A DNA stretch of 64,000 nt, from positions 9,895,501-9,959,500 of the forward strand of contig NC_065894.1 in assembly GCF_905147045.1 (NCBI RefSeq). The letters are read 5' to 3'. Shown here piece by piece: positions 35,884 through 47,932 of this stretch (positions are counted from its first letter, which is position 1; every line of letters starts with the position of its first letter). Made by a program: the position numbers and the translations under genes. Source of the stretch: Nymphalis io (lineage: Eukaryota; Arthropoda; Insecta; Lepidoptera; Nymphalidae). The notes under the pieces were generated by a model, which made no database searches, was not told the DNA's origin, and saw only the letters and a list, made by a program, of their open reading frames with translations.

Positions 35884-35918
35884 TTTCAAAAGTAATCATA
35901 TATTGATTACTTTTGAAA
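35884..35918. repeat. perfect 15-bp inverted repeat with 5-base loop
   Basis: tttcaaaagtaatca, then tatat, then its exact complement. Too short to classify. Confidence 0.6.
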
Positions 35919-37308
35919 ATTGTGAATGTACATAGTATTGTTGTTAACATATTATAATGCTTATATTATATTCCTATTTTGTTTAGATCACATTAAAGAG
36001 TGTTTCAGGCTCCAAAACTTTATTAATTTATATTAATTCACGTAGAAAAATCATTATTGTAGTTTAATTAGCAAAATATGTCAGTAATGACAACAAGCGA
36101 ATTTTTAAATTATAGTGTGACGTACCAGAGTTGAATGACCTCAGTGTTTGTCTGTCTAATGTGTCTTTCTCATGCATTTTATCTTACAATGCCAATGTCT
36201 ATGCGCGAAGACCGCTTAATAATATACGTTTGACAACGACTCTATATATTCATTTTTAAATTTCAGTATATAATGCGTTAGAATATAAGTGACGCCGATT
36301 TTCAAGGAATTACTAATATTTGTATTAGTTTTCTAGTTTAGAGTATTATTATTATATGTAGAGCTTGCTTTTAAAGAGTGGAGACGACAAAAGCCTAAAG
36401 ATTACGGACCTAAGAATTTTTGTATTGTATGTCGGCTCAAACACAATTAAACGATTGACATTTAAAAAAAATACGTGTTGTTTCATTAACATAATTGTAT
36501 CAATAGTTTTTTTTAAACAACTGCTACATAAAATGTGAACGTGTAAAAAGTTTCTCTATTTTTTTAAACAAAATCTAATTAAGAAATATTTTAATTGATG
36601 CTTTTGTTTAATTGCGTTTTAGCATGTCTATTATAAGCACTAAGATTATCTACTTAATGATAATATGATATGATTATAATTTTATACAAAGTTAGTTTAA
36701 TTAATGAATTCGAAGAGCTACCACATTTATTTGTTGTCTTTTGGTAAACTATATACTCTTTAATTTGTAAACTTTAACACAAATCATATTAAATTTTTAT
36801 TACAAAATACTCTCGAATAAATTAAATCAATGGAGCAAATGATGTTATGTGACATAATATACAGAAATGGATTCAAGTCAGTAGAGCTATTCTGTAAGAA
36901 TAAACTCGAAACTCGCCGCCGAGAAAGTTATATGTGACATTGACTTCAATAGTTGTAACATTTAAAGGATACACACATAAAAAGGATATCACCTTTATTC
37001 GGTTATTTACATTTCACGAATGAGATTCGAAGTGAAATCACAGAATATCACCGCGGCTGTCATTCATTATTTGATCTCGATATGTCACCCTTGGTTTTAA
37101 TTTATGTAAATAAATTAATTAATGAAATATAAAAAATATAACCTTTACTTTTATCTTAATAGCTCATTTTTATATATTACGAGTAACGACATCACAGTTG
37201 CAGGTTCGATCTTGACCTCGTTGAATTACTATCACTAGGGTGAGCTTTAAGTTTAATTGAGGAGGGAGGGGAGGGAATAGTAATAAAATAAGTAGTATTG
37301 ACTGTAAG
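35919..37308. other. gene-free AT-rich stretch
   Basis: Contains the dispersed sequence gtagagctattctgtaagaa...ctcgaaactcgccgccg at 36866-36975, shared with 24485 and 41908. Otherwise nothing recognised. Confidence 0.45.
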
Positions 37309-37620
37309 AACCGAGATGGCCAAATAGATAGAATACGTAAGATCGTGGGTTCAAATCTGGGCAGATATAATTTATATCGAATTACATCCGAGCTGGCTAT
37401 AATATGTGAATCTTAATTTACGATTGCGGTTTCAAGCCTTTCGGACTTACTGAGTTTTATTTTTATTATAATTCATCTCGTGTTCGGCAATGAAAGGAAG
37501 CATTATGCACGTGTCAGATGAAATCCATGTGTACCTATGCACTGACTAGCAATGGAGCAACGTAGTGAAATATGCTCCAAATATTTCAGACAAAAGAGGC
37601 ATTTCAGGCTTTAATTTTTT
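37309..37620 (+). repeat. family A SINE, degraded, with two heads
   Basis: One head (accgagatggcc...gatcgtgggttcaaatctggg) spans 37309-37365 and a second, more diverged head (tccgagctggctataatatg...ttgcggtttcaagcc) spans 37387-37440, followed by one body (aattcatctcgtgttcggc to aagaggcatttcaggc). It looks like a SINE inserted into or joined with another. Confidence 0.65.
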
Positions 37621-39827
37621 AAAGTAATTATTCATAATGTACTTTAACGCTATTTATTGTTTTCTTAAAATGTCTAATAAAATAGATTACTATCATTATA
37701 TTTAAAATGTCAGTCCGCTTATTTTTGTATAAATGTTGCACGAAACGAGGCATCCTAGCTATAGCTCATAAATAGGATACATTTTGTATAATAGTAAACA
37801 TATTTTAAGTACATGTGAGCGAAGCCTTATCATTGAATGTCTTTAATGTATCAATCAATACATGAAATTGTGCGAATAATTTAGTATATCGACTGACCTA
37901 GACCTACACCTCGCGGGCGCATATTGACGTCACGCGTTCATGTTAAAACAATCCTTCAAGGTGTCACAAAACTTATCCGCTATCCTTATGTTATTAATGA
38001 TTTCCTTATCACAAAGCCGATAATATAACATTAGCGTGAAACAAATAGAACACAATAGATACTTATTGCCGCATATAGAACGTTTATGAGTTATTTATTT
38101 ATAGAAAATAATTAGGGAAATTATAAAACGACCAATTGTTTGTCGGTTTTGCGTCGTAAGTATTAGTTTGAAGACCAGTGGGGCTATTGCGTATCTTTAT
38201 TAACAGATATACTAATACATTTGATACTCGATGATGTATACGATTGTAATATGTCAAAAAAAGAACTGACTGACTATCAACGTACTACCACAACTATTGT
38301 CTAGAAAGATAAAATTTCGAACATGTGTTTATTTTATAGCGTAAGTAGCCGCTACGAAAACATTTTTGTAAATTTCAATTTTAAAGGGGGGAAATGGTAA
38401 GGAAAAATCTTTATGACAGATTTTATTCTATGAAGTTCGAAACATAAAAATTTAAATCCTTATTTTATCCGTACGAAATCGGAACGGGCTACTTATATGT
38501 AATTACAGAATAGCCCATGACCTCATAGTGATGATTACTAGGTAAAGTATAACTGTCAAAATAATATATAATTGGCTAAGGTTAGTGTACAACTGTAATG
38601 TCGTAACTCTTAAGAACACTGATAGATACTTACAGTATCTATTATTGACAGGATTTTCTTATAAATAGTATTATAAATTGGTAATTTGTAAGCAAAGTAT
38701 AGATCTAGATTATGTTGCATTGTTATGTCGTGTATGGGTACACCAAAGTATGTCGCATTGTACTTGGATGTTGATGTGTGTTTGTGTGACTCACAGCAAA
38801 GCTTTATCAAAGGAGTTTTAATAAGTTACATTATTTAAATTATGCTCTATGACTTCAGTTGTGTCAACAGGGCGCGTATTATTCCACCAATGTCAAGTTG
38901 GATAGAAGACAAAAAGGTCAATCGCTGCGATTGCAATGCAGAATCAATTAAAATTTTACAAACATCATCGCAGGATTGACTCTATTAACCCTTACAACAT
39001 ATAACATAAGTAAATAAATGAATAGTCATAAGATAAAACGTGACTATTATTTAACAATTGCACGAACTTATTACTGCTTAATTCTATTACATTCAAAATA
39101 TTTATATAAATGATTTTTAATAGCAAAGTGACATTAGACATATTATTGAGTGATTATCTATTTTACTTGCAACGCATCTGCGCCCGCGCCGGTTATTGTG
39201 GATATAAAATTTATCGATGACAGATATTTCAATTATTATCATTAATATGTATTGGCATTCAAAGATGTCGTTTTATGGTTTTTCCCACATATATGTTAAA
39301 TATCTGATGGTAATTGCTTAGTCTCGTACTGGTTTGTTCGCGAAATGTTATAGGTAGAAAATATAAAATGATTGCGTTTTATAATAAAGTACGATCATGG
39401 GATGGCTGTATATAAAGCAAGAATTTAGAAAGCTATATATCTTTTGAGCTTTACTCCAAAGCTGGAAAGGGCCTTATCAGTAGTGGGACAGACCAGACGA
39501 TTAATATGACAGCTTTTTCCACGAGATAACTATTACTGTAATTATGCATAGCCTTGTTTTGTCCCTTAAAAGGCTGTGGTCATTAAATTCGATTACCTCA
39601 CAAGCGATAAACGTTGATACGTTCAAGGGCTTACGGTAATTGTATGATATGCCCTTTTTTCCAAAATGTCAAACTGAATTCTGTAGTTAAATTATAAAAA
39701 AAAGGAAATTTCCATTCTCTTAATGCTATAATATTTTCGATGTATTGTTTTAATAATTTGTATAACATCAAGCAACCCCTAGGTTTAATTAATTTCTTGT
39801 GTACAATTTTGGTTGTAGATATTATAT
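37621..39827. other. gene-free AT-rich stretch
   Basis: A short family A scrap (ggccttatcagtagtgggac) occurs near 39440-39492. Nothing coding recognised. Confidence 0.45.
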
Positions 39828-39990
39828 ACTAGCTATCGTCCCGGCTTCGCACGGGTAGATAAGAAGCCGTTCTTAGTGAGTTCCTACGTCGGGTAAGGAG
39901 TAACTGTGATGAATTTCTAGTCAATCAGGTGGATAGTTTAGGAGATCTCGTGATGAGTGTCATTTTCCTTATACATATTTAGATTTTAAA
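39828..39990 (+). repeat. RTE-like or related LINE 3' fragment
   Basis: actagctatcgtcccggcttcgcacggg is the common lepidopteran wording of such 3' ends; it is followed by aatcaggtggatagtttagg. The same wording is on the opposite strand at the end of 41150-41335. Confidence 0.5.
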
Positions 39991-40196
39991 TTTTAACATA
40001 ATTTAAACTATTGTATCTTAAGAAATACGATTTTTATATCGTACTATTTTGTCCATCGGCATTAATCAATGGACAATGTTTTTATGGATGTGGATCTTCT
40101 AGAGAACCAGATTTTTTTTTGGTAAGAGGTCCTTAAGATTACTGTACCCGAAATTCGGCATCGACATCATATTCATTTATAAAATATTTTAAAGTA

Positions 40197-40290
40197 AGTG
40201 GTCACCACTATTGGCATCGTAAAAAATATAAGCCACCCCTTACATTGTCAATGTGCCACAAACCTTGGGATTTATGATGACCACTACCCA
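40197..40290 (-). repeat. family B element, fragment
   Basis: taagtggtcaccactattggc, ttacattgtcaatgtgcc and acaaaccttgggat appear in family order on +. Confidence 0.6.
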
Positions 40291-40479
40291 TTATAAACAC
40301 AATGCAACACGCGAGGTGGATATTATTGAAAGTGACAATACCGTTTGCGTATGTTACCATTCCTGGGTCTTTATTCACTAAGTAAAATCCTTAGTAATTA
40401 CTAACTTGCTTTCTTTTATGTTGCGTCCAACTGCCTTTGGCTTTGACTTGATGTAACTAACTAAACACCGAATGGAAGC

Positions 40480-40650
40480 ATTTCTTGCGCCACCTGATAT
40501 TATCTGGTCATCTCCGCGCACAGACATTGGCTACATTAGAAATATTAACTATTCCTTACAGTTACATTGGCTTACTCATCCTTTAAACCGGAATTCAACA
40601 ATACTAAATGTTGCTGTTTGGCGGCAAAATATCTAATAACAATATGAGTA
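40480..40650 (-). repeat. family B element, second fragment
   Basis: cgccacctgatattatctgg, agacattggctac, acattggcttactcatcc, aaaccggaattcaacaatac and gttgctgtttggcgg in family order. Confidence 0.7.
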
Positions 40651-41149
40651 AGGAAAGTCGAGACCTTAAGTAAAATGCTATAATTTGAGCATTACGTGAC
40701 CTTACTTATAAATTCATTATATTAATAAGCATAAATTATTATCGATCAGACCGTATCTAGAACGCTTATACAATATTTATGTACATTTTAAAATCAATTC
40801 TCAGTATTTGTCATTACGTTTCAAATTAGGTTGATATTGTTTTAATATCCGTATATGGTTAATCCATGGGAAATTAATCTTTATTCATATGATAGTAAGA
40901 TGTAAATTTAAATAATTAATCGCAAGTTGAGAACAGCGAAAGTTTACTCTCACTGCTGTCACGGTCGAGATTTTGTTCGTATGACAATGGTTTTACATAA
41001 ATATTGTTTTCCAAGATTACAAAATATAAAGACAAGTTAAGGAGTGTGTAGACAGAAAATTGAGGAAATTACCTTTGTTACCTAAAATAGGCCAATCTCG
41101 AGGCAAATGTCGCAAAGCTTCCGGTACCAGTTATTATTTTATTATATAA

Positions 41150-41335
41150 ACCAAAATAAATAAAAATTATGTTTGTATGTTTGTCCTGTATGAGTTCCTG
41201 AAACGTTGATCCGATTGCGATGAAAATTTGATGGATTTTTTCCGCGAGGTTTCGTATATTCGTCCTTCAGTTTAAATGTTTTATGTAGATCTTTATTGTA
41301 TTCGTGCGAAGTCGGGGTGGATAGCTAGTATTTAT
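41150..41335 (-). repeat. RTE-like LINE 3' fragment
   Basis: On + reads atgtttgtatgtttgtcctg, gatccgattgcgatgaaaat and tcgtgcgaagtcggggtgg, ending in gctagtatt. This is the reverse-strand counterpart of the 39828 type. Confidence 0.55.
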
Positions 41336-41549
41336 ATAATATGTATTATTTTTTAATTATTTTAATACAAATAAAACTTAAACTTTATACTTGTTTATAA
41401 ATTATTTGAAAGAGTCTACAAAAGATCAATTGTATTTCAGCTGCAATTTTAACTGTATATACGAATGCTATTATTACTTAAAGTTATTATAAAAATATAT
41501 AATAAAGCTGACGAGTAACTTAAAATATTTTACAAAGTTAATATCAGTT

Positions 41550-41907
41550 ATGAGCGTGATATGTTACTGCTGGCGTGGCGTCTGTGTTTACGAGCGTCCA
41601 TAATCATGGATCCCACGCCATGGAATATGGAGTACATACGACGTATTTAAACGTTTCGTTTAATGATACGTTTCACCAGTCTGTACGCAGCATAACATGC
41701 TCACTGCGAGCACAACGCTCAGTCGTGATACACTTTCATTCGTAGTGAAGAAGTCTCATGTCAGACGATAGTATCGATACTTTACGCAAATGCAAAGCGA
41801 TTTATGTATATATATGTGTGTGTTCAGAACGACGCGTCGACCTTGTGACGTAACAAGAGATATGTCTAAAAATCGACAATGGTGTGGCGCACGCGAGATC
41901 GCGTCGA
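41550..41907. other. unexplained block of higher sequence complexity
   Basis: In contrast to the AT-rich flanks, this stretch is rich in CG-containing words (gctggcgtggcgtctgtg, cgacgcgtcgaccttgtgacg, gcgcacgcgagatcgcgtcg). No splice-bounded frame with a recognised motif is present. It could be a regulatory element, an exon of non-coding RNA, or an unfamiliar repeat. Confidence 0.3.
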
Positions 41908-42119
41908 ACAGCTTATTGTTGATGCTACTCTGTAAGCAAAAACTCGAAACTCGAAAGTTTCGAAAAGTGATATTCCACATTGACTATAAAATTAATTAAA
42001 CAGTATAACTATTTGTAGCCTATTTGTAGTATTTAATTAAAAACTCTCACATAACATGAGATCATTCCTACAATTTTGATAATTTGAAATTTTATAGTCA
42101 GATTCGAAGAACTAAGTAA

Positions 42120-42376
42120 AATCCAGTAAGTGCTGGACTTAAGCCTCCTCTCTTATTTTGAAGAAAACATTTGGATCCTATTCTACCACGCTGCTCCAAT
42201 AAAGATTGGTGAATACACGTGACAGATTTTCTTTTCGTGTAGGTTCTCTTACAATGTTTTTCTTCATGAAATGAATTATAAAAAAAAATGAAGCACATAA
42301 AAATTCAGTGGTAGCTTACCCGGGATTAAGCTCGGAATCATCGGTTAAGATTCACCTTTTCTAACTGAACCATCAA
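42120..42376 (-). repeat. family A SINE
   Basis: On + reads gcctcctctcttattttgaag, taccacgctgctccaat, gttctcttacaatg, gaattataa, aaaaattcagtggtagc, ttacccgggattaag and a damaged head (ttctaactgaaccatcaag). Confidence 0.8.
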
Positions 42377-42442
42377 GGTTTTAGAAGAAATAATTATATT
42401 TAAAACTATAATAAAAAGAGAATGTCGTATACATTGACTGTC

Positions 42443-42620
42443 ACGGTAGCACGTGAAAGCGATCCCGTGGCGCTCCTCGTTAAGACGGAAAGGGTACCGC
42501 TGGTTTTTTACTGGATATTCCGATGTTCGGGGCGCACTCGGCGACTTGGACACCGAGCCCCACATACCCCTCACTGTTCCCGTGGGGGAAACGCGTAATG
42601 CGTTTTTCCAGCGTTAAAAA
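42443..42620 (+). mobile_element. short element with R1-like LINE 3' end
   Basis: Begins gtcacggtagcacgtgaaag, continues gatcccgtggcgctcctcg and taccgctggttttttactgg, and ends in aatgcgtttttccagcg plus an A-run. It corresponds to the 3' UTR of the LINE at 14151-14976 and shares its 5' boundary with the copies at 52038, 60717 and 63277. Confidence 0.75.
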
Positions 42621-42959
42621 AGGGATACTCATAGGTTGTTACTTTGTTAGAAAGTTCCGTCACAATCATTGTCGTCGTTTTCAGTAATTCAGACATATTA
42701 TTACCTTAACAACTTTATTATTCGTACTTGCAGCTCTTATCATGATAGTTAGATTAATAATATTTAACAAAATTTATATCAGTCATAAATTTCTAAGCTG
42801 CTTAAAATATTAATCTATGTTTAGATAATTTATTTAGTTTTAGTAGATAATTAAACATTATTGTGGAGATCGTAGTTTATAATTAATTAAAACTAAAAGA
42901 AACTTCTCTGCTTGGTATGTATGTCAAATTGTTTGTTAAAAAGAATAATTAATAAAGTA

Positions 42960-43125
42960 ACATAATGTAAATATCCCAATGCTAGGCAAAAGCCTCTCGA
43001 TTTGAAGGTTATTCCTTTATGGATGTATTATAAAGTCGAATTAAGCACAAGCTGAGTAGTTTTTGTTCGGGTTTAAATCCACAATCTATAATATTATTTT
43101 CATTGTGGTAACTGGGCCATCTCAG
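42960..43125 (-). repeat. family A SINE, degraded
   Basis: taaatatcccaatgctaggc, gaattaagcacaagctgag, ttcgggtttaaatcc and tgggccatctcagc preserve the ends of the family on the opposite strand. Confidence 0.55.
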
Positions 43126-43514
43126 CTGTTTCCTTTTAGTTATATATTTATTTATATACAATTGAATGTAAGAAACATTGTACGTTCCGTATGCATTCTT
43201 ATATCGTTAGTTGTACCCTTAGGGAAGATTTTGGGCATTTTACCGTCACTGTATCGAATAGTTGTATGAAAACAAATTTTAAATTGCTTATCATGTCGAG
43301 CGTCAGCTATTAAATATACCAACAAAGAAATAGCAACTATTAATAAAAACACAAAATATAACAAAAATAAAAGCAAGAGTTTTAAAAATTTAATTGAGAG
43401 AGCTCTTGTTATATTTTTAATCGTTACAAGCTCAGCATAACTTCTTGCAGAATACAAAAAGTTAAAGGAGGTTACACGTTGAACTCGATAAATTAATTAA
43501 ATAAAAGGTCAACG
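43126..43514. other. gene-free AT-rich stretch
   Basis: A 101-codon minus-strand frame at 43152-43457 has one hydrophobic run but no recognised family or splice context; not called. Confidence 0.35.
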
Positions 43515-43692
43515 CAAGGTATAGTATTGTGTTCCGGTTTGAAAGGTGAGTGAGCCAGTGTAACTGCAGCACGAGAGCGCATTGACGATGTAAGTAATGG
43601 TTAATATTTCTTACATCGTGAATGTCTATGGGTGATGGTAACAACTTATCAGGTGGCCCATTTACCCGTTCGCCTGCCTATTCTATAAAAAA
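43515..43692 (+). repeat. family B element, 5' part missing
   Basis: Starts at gtatagtattgtgttccgg and runs through ggtgagtgagccagtgtaac, atggttaatatttcttacat, atcaggtggcccat to ctattctataaaaaa. Confidence 0.8.
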
Positions 43693-44244
43693 TTTATAAT
43701 GTGAAACTATAAAAACTCGAGACGGAATATGTGATCATACAGAAAACTCCTAACATGTAACAAAACCATTTTCTAACTTTTTCTACAATGATTTCTTCAT
43801 TGTTGAAACCTAAGCATGATTGTTTTTTTTTTAATATTTATTAAACCGAACATCGAATGTCTTCGTTTATTTATTCTATTCGGATAAAAACAATAAATAA
43901 AATGAGTTTCCGTTGTTTTGTTTGCATTATATTTTCTAAGTTTTAATATGATAAATATTAAACTGAATGTGATATTCAAATTGTTGGTAAACATTTCATG
44001 CGTTGTATTCATTTATTCTCATTAATATTAAAACGCAGTGCTCACTCACAGTTATATAATTAAATTTTGTTTTTCTTATATTCAACGTTTTAATAACAAT
44101 GTTTTAATAAATATGTTTATAACAATTTATTAGATATACGGAACGAAACATGTATCTAATACAATTTAAATTTTATATCTGCTTTTATTTATTTTTTAAT
44201 TCGCATTTTGCTTATCATAATTATTTAACAGTACAACAGTATGA
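43693..44244. other. gene-free AT-rich stretch
   Basis: Nothing recognisable. Confidence 0.5.
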
Positions 44245-44537
44245 GCCTGTTAATGTCCCACTGCTGGGCTAAGGCGTCCTCTCCCTTTTGAGGAGAAGGT
44301 TTGGAGCTTATTCCACCACGCTGCTCCAATGCGGGTTGGTAGAATACACATGTGGCAGAATTTCAATGAAATTAGACACGTGAAGGAAAACATCGTGAGG
44401 AAACCTCCTCAAAGAAGCAAGAGATGAATTATGATCACAATTTAGCACATAAAAATTCAGTGGTGCTTGCTCGGGTTTAAAGCCATGATCGTCGGTTAAG
44501 ATCCACGCGTTCTAACCACTAGGCCATCTCGGCTTTT
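44245..44537 (-). repeat. family A SINE with an internal micro-inversion
   Basis: Full-length minus-strand copy from gcctgttaatgtcccactgc to the head (aaccactaggccatctcggc). Between 44380 and 44406 the sequence gaaggaaaacatcgtgagg lies in the opposite orientation to the rest of the element, where cctcacgatgttttccttc would be expected. Confidence 0.9.
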
Positions 44538-44756
44538 TAAAGCTCAATAATAAATTAATTGGCGAATCTTATATAAAACGAACTTGAAATGTAAATAAAT
44601 AAAAGAAAATAACTGTCATACATACATTGTATTAAGAAATGTATAATTCATATACCTATATTATTAGATTCTAACTATTCTTAAGCGAATAAAAATTAAG
44701 GCAACTGTAATAATTAATTAATGTAGTGCTCGTCCAGTGTTCGAAATTTAAATTCG

Positions 44757-44820
44757 AAAAAAAAAATATGTTCTTCGAACGTGCAATATTTGAATTGCAT
44801 GTTCGAAGATATTTTTTTTT
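44757..44820. repeat. inverted repeat, about 28-bp arms, 6-base loop
   Basis: An A-run followed by cttcgaacgtgcaat (44773-44787), loop atttga, then attgcatgttcgaag and a T-run. One mismatch and a 2-base bulge separate the arms. A second near-palindrome ttcgaaatttaaattcgaa is just upstream (44740-44758). Confidence 0.6.
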
Positions 44821-45185
44821 CCAGTTCCAATTTTTTTATGTATAACACTAATGCATTTCAATAGGCGAAAAAAAACTTTTGTCTAACAGAGGCGAAAATG
44901 GTCTAAATTTTCCTTTATATATAGAAGATGATTGATACGTAATTTATAGATAAAATGGGTACGCTTGAAATTATTTTTTTTGACTTCGATAGTCATTTTA
45001 AGGTCGAATTTGAATGCAACATAACTATTTCATAGTTCCTATCGATTATAGCAGTCATTATGAATGGTTAAGCTACGTCGAAATTATAATAGTGCGCAAA
45101 TGTGTGCGTGTTATATATAACTGCAATCTGACATAACGAAAGAGAACTCAGAACCCACTATTTAAAGTGATTTTCGAGAAACAGT

Positions 45186-45553
45186 AATAATAATAATGTC
45201 CTCCCGACCGATTTCGGCCACGGCGGTCATTCTCAAGAGAAATTAGCCAACTATACAGGAGATATTATATTGCATAAGTGTGTGCGCAAACACAGGTGCA
45301 CTCTCTATTCCCTAACTCTCATAATCCGAGGGGACAGCAACCCGACACGACCGGAAAGAGTTCAGGCGCAGGACCAACGGCTTTACGTGCTTTCCGAGGC
45401 ACGGGAGTGTACACACTTCCAACTTCCAGATCCGGGCTGCTACTAAGAATTTAGACAATAAACCCAATAACTTTTATTGGCCCGACCTGGGAATTGAACC
45501 AAAGACCTCCGGGTTTGCGGCCTTACTTCAAGACACTAGACCAAAGAGGCAGT
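45186..45553 (-). repeat. family C tRNA-derived SINE, complete
   Basis: Read on the minus strand from actgcctctttggtctagtg and the B-box-like ggtctttggttcaattccc, through agccgttggtcctgcgcc and tgcacctgtgtttgcgcac, to ccgaaatcggtcgggagg and an ATT run. The best-preserved copy of the family here, used as reference for the others. Confidence 0.88.
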
Positions 45554-45675
45554 AGAGAAACAGTATCATAATACTTATATATAATTAAAGGCCTTTATTG
45601 GCCTGAACCAGAAACAGACCTGCAGCCGCTAAATGTTTGATGCAAAAATATTTTAGTTCTGTTACATGTAATATA

Positions 45676-45678
<3 letters not shown>

Positions 45679-45710
<32 letters not shown>
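45679..45710. repeat. GT dinucleotide microsatellite
   Basis: About 16 uninterrupted GT units followed by ctgtgtg. Confidence 0.95.
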
Positions 45711-45711
<1 letters not shown>

Positions 45712-46014
45712 TGTGTGATTTGCATGTATATTTTTTATAGTTTATATTGCAGTCTTTAATAGCGTTTATTACGTAAAGTCATTAAAATATTAATTGACAT
45801 ATTACTTACTTTTGACGATGTATATTATTAGGATAGGTCAGTTACGTGCTTTTATAATTTGAAATTTCATCATCAAGTTACATTACTTTGTTTATGTAAA
45901 GTTAAATAATTATATATGTATTAGGAAACAAATGAATATATCTTTAATTGCATTAGCCTGGTCTTATTATTTGTATTTTAAATGCCATAGATGATATAAA
46001 GTATTGTCCAAGGG

Positions 46015-46555
46015 TTATTACACGTGGATCTTACAGAAGTTGCGGGTTCAAATCTGGACAAACTCTACCTAGTTTTCATATTTTTAATTTGTGTTTGTAT
46101 ATCATCTCGTGCTCAAGTAAACAAGAAAATAATCGCGAGGAAAAATGTTTTTTTTATAAAATAGGAAGGTGGACGAGCATATGGGCCACCTGATGGTAAG
46201 TGGTCACCAAACGCCCTTAGACATTGGCATTGTAAGAAATGTCAACCATCGCTTATAGCCAATGCGCCACCAACCTTGGGAACTAAGATTTTATGTCCCT
46301 TGTGCCTGTAATTACACTGGCTCACTCACCCTTCAAACCGGAACACAACAATATCAAGTATTGCTGTTTTGCGGTAGAATATCTGATGAGTGGGTGGTAC
46401 CTACCCAGACGAGCTTGCACAAAGCCCTACCACCAGTAATGTGGTGTATAAGTATCCACGAAATAGCAATAACAGCTTGGTGGAATAAGCTTCTAGTCTT
46501 CTTAAAAAAAGAAAATAAGGCATTTGCTTAGCTTTAGGAAATTTACAAACTGTTA
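46015..46555 (+). repeat. family A SINE, old, split by a family B insertion
   Basis: Head region (cacgtggatcttacagaag, gttgcgggttcaaatctgg), then tatcatctcgtgctc, interrupted at 46150-46437, and resuming with cagcttggtggaataagc and ataaggcatttgcttagc. The host copy is clearly more diverged than the inserted B element. Confidence 0.75.
46150..46437 (-). repeat. family B element nested in a family A SINE
   Basis: Nearly identical to 17948-18234, from the T-run ttttttttataaaataggaagg to ccctaccaccag. Young insertion. Confidence 0.9.
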
Positions 46556-46598
46556 TATAATTATTTTAATAATATTGATATTACACAATTTTACTTGG

Positions 46599-46898
46599 TG
46601 GTGGTAGGGCTTTGTGCAAGCTGGGTAGGTACCACCCGCTAATCAGATATTCTACCGCAATGTTGTACGGAACACCACCACTGCTCCAGCAGTACTTGGT
46701 ATTGTGGTGTTCCGGTTTCAAGGATGAGTGAGCCAGTGTAATTACAAGTACAAGGGACATAGCATTTTAGTTCCCAAGGTTGGTGGCAAATGTAAGCGAT
46801 GGTTACCATTTCTTACAATGCCAATGTTTATGAGCGTTCGTGACCACTTACCATCAGGTGGCCCATATGCTCGTCCGCCTTCGTTATTCTATAAATAT
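46599..46898 (+). repeat. family B element with an internal snap-back rearrangement
   Basis: Complete copy except that after ctaccgcaa an extra segment (tgttgtacggaacaccaccactgctc) is present, part of which is the reverse complement of the family's own gtggtgttccg at 46704-46714. Confidence 0.85.
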
Positions 46899-47589
46899 AT
46901 TCTTTCCTTTCCTTCCTATCCTTATTATACTATATATTATACAATCCTTATAATTATTGTGTTCCGGCTTTAAAGTTGAGTTAGCCAATGCTTCGGGAAC
47001 ACTCAGCTGAACTGATTTGCTATCAGCTGTCGCTGGACTCTTCTAATGAACCTAGGTATATCAAAAGATAAAAAAGGTATATATAAAGCTGTAGGTGAAG
47101 TGATACACAGGTGGAAACACTGGATATCATCATCTCACTCATCCTTAGCGGGATAAAATGTCCCCCTGTCTCACCCTTGCGTAATTGAATCGCATTAATA
47201 TAAACTAACAAGGAATTAAACAAAATGTGTACAATATATTTAAAAACAAATTCTCAACTTCATACAACCTATTAACTAGGTATTAGTGATCTGAAAGTCA
47301 TTTTATTTCCAAAAAATACAAATATAGAAGAATAATTCTTCGCACGTATTACAAATAATATTTACTAAGAATCTATTCGAAATTTATCTGATAACAAGCT
47401 CGTCATAGTATAGAATTTTAATAAGGCGTTAGTTCAAACGACAACATAAGATTACATAAGCTGTTGTAGGATAGAGTTGAATAAATATTTAGGAATAATA
47501 GAAGGAATAAGGATAAAAAATTAGGAATATTATATCTAAATAAAAAAATGCTATACTTGACTACTGTATGGGGTATAAAACAAAATATT

Positions 47590-47728
47590 TCAAAAAAAGT
47601 AGGCGTATGGCAAATGGGTCACCAACGAATGGTAAAATATTAATGTTATGAATTAATAGCCATTGCTTCCAAAGTCATTTCGCCACCAACCTTGGGAATT
47701 AAGATGTTATTTCTCTTGTTCCTATAGT
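47590..47728 (-). repeat. family B element, partial, joined to a family C SINE
   Basis: atgggtcaccaacgaatgg, gccaccaaccttgggaatt and aagatgttatttctcttgttc in family order; the expected continuation is replaced at about 47729 by the family C sequence. Confidence 0.65.
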
Positions 47729-47932
47729 AACCGGGAACAGGTTAGGCGCAAGATCAAAAGCTAAACGTGCTTTCCGAAACACGAGACTGTACACACTTCC
47801 ACCTTTCAGATTCCGAGTGGTTACAGAGGATCTTCGACAGAAGTTTTTCTGTTTATTTGGACGACCTGGGGCTTGACCCCAGGACCTCTGTATCTGCGCC
47901 ATTATATAGTCACTAGACCAACGAGGCAGTCT
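47729..47932 (-). repeat. family C SINE, 5' half
   Basis: On the minus strand: actgcctcgttggtctagtg head, aggtcctggggtcaagccccagg B-box region, then the body to gcgcctaacctg. The tail is absent. Confidence 0.8.

Noticed and set aside
43152..43457. 101-codon minus-strand frame with a hydrophobic run
   Set aside because: AT-rich composition gives hydrophobic residues by chance; no start context, splice partner or motif recognised.
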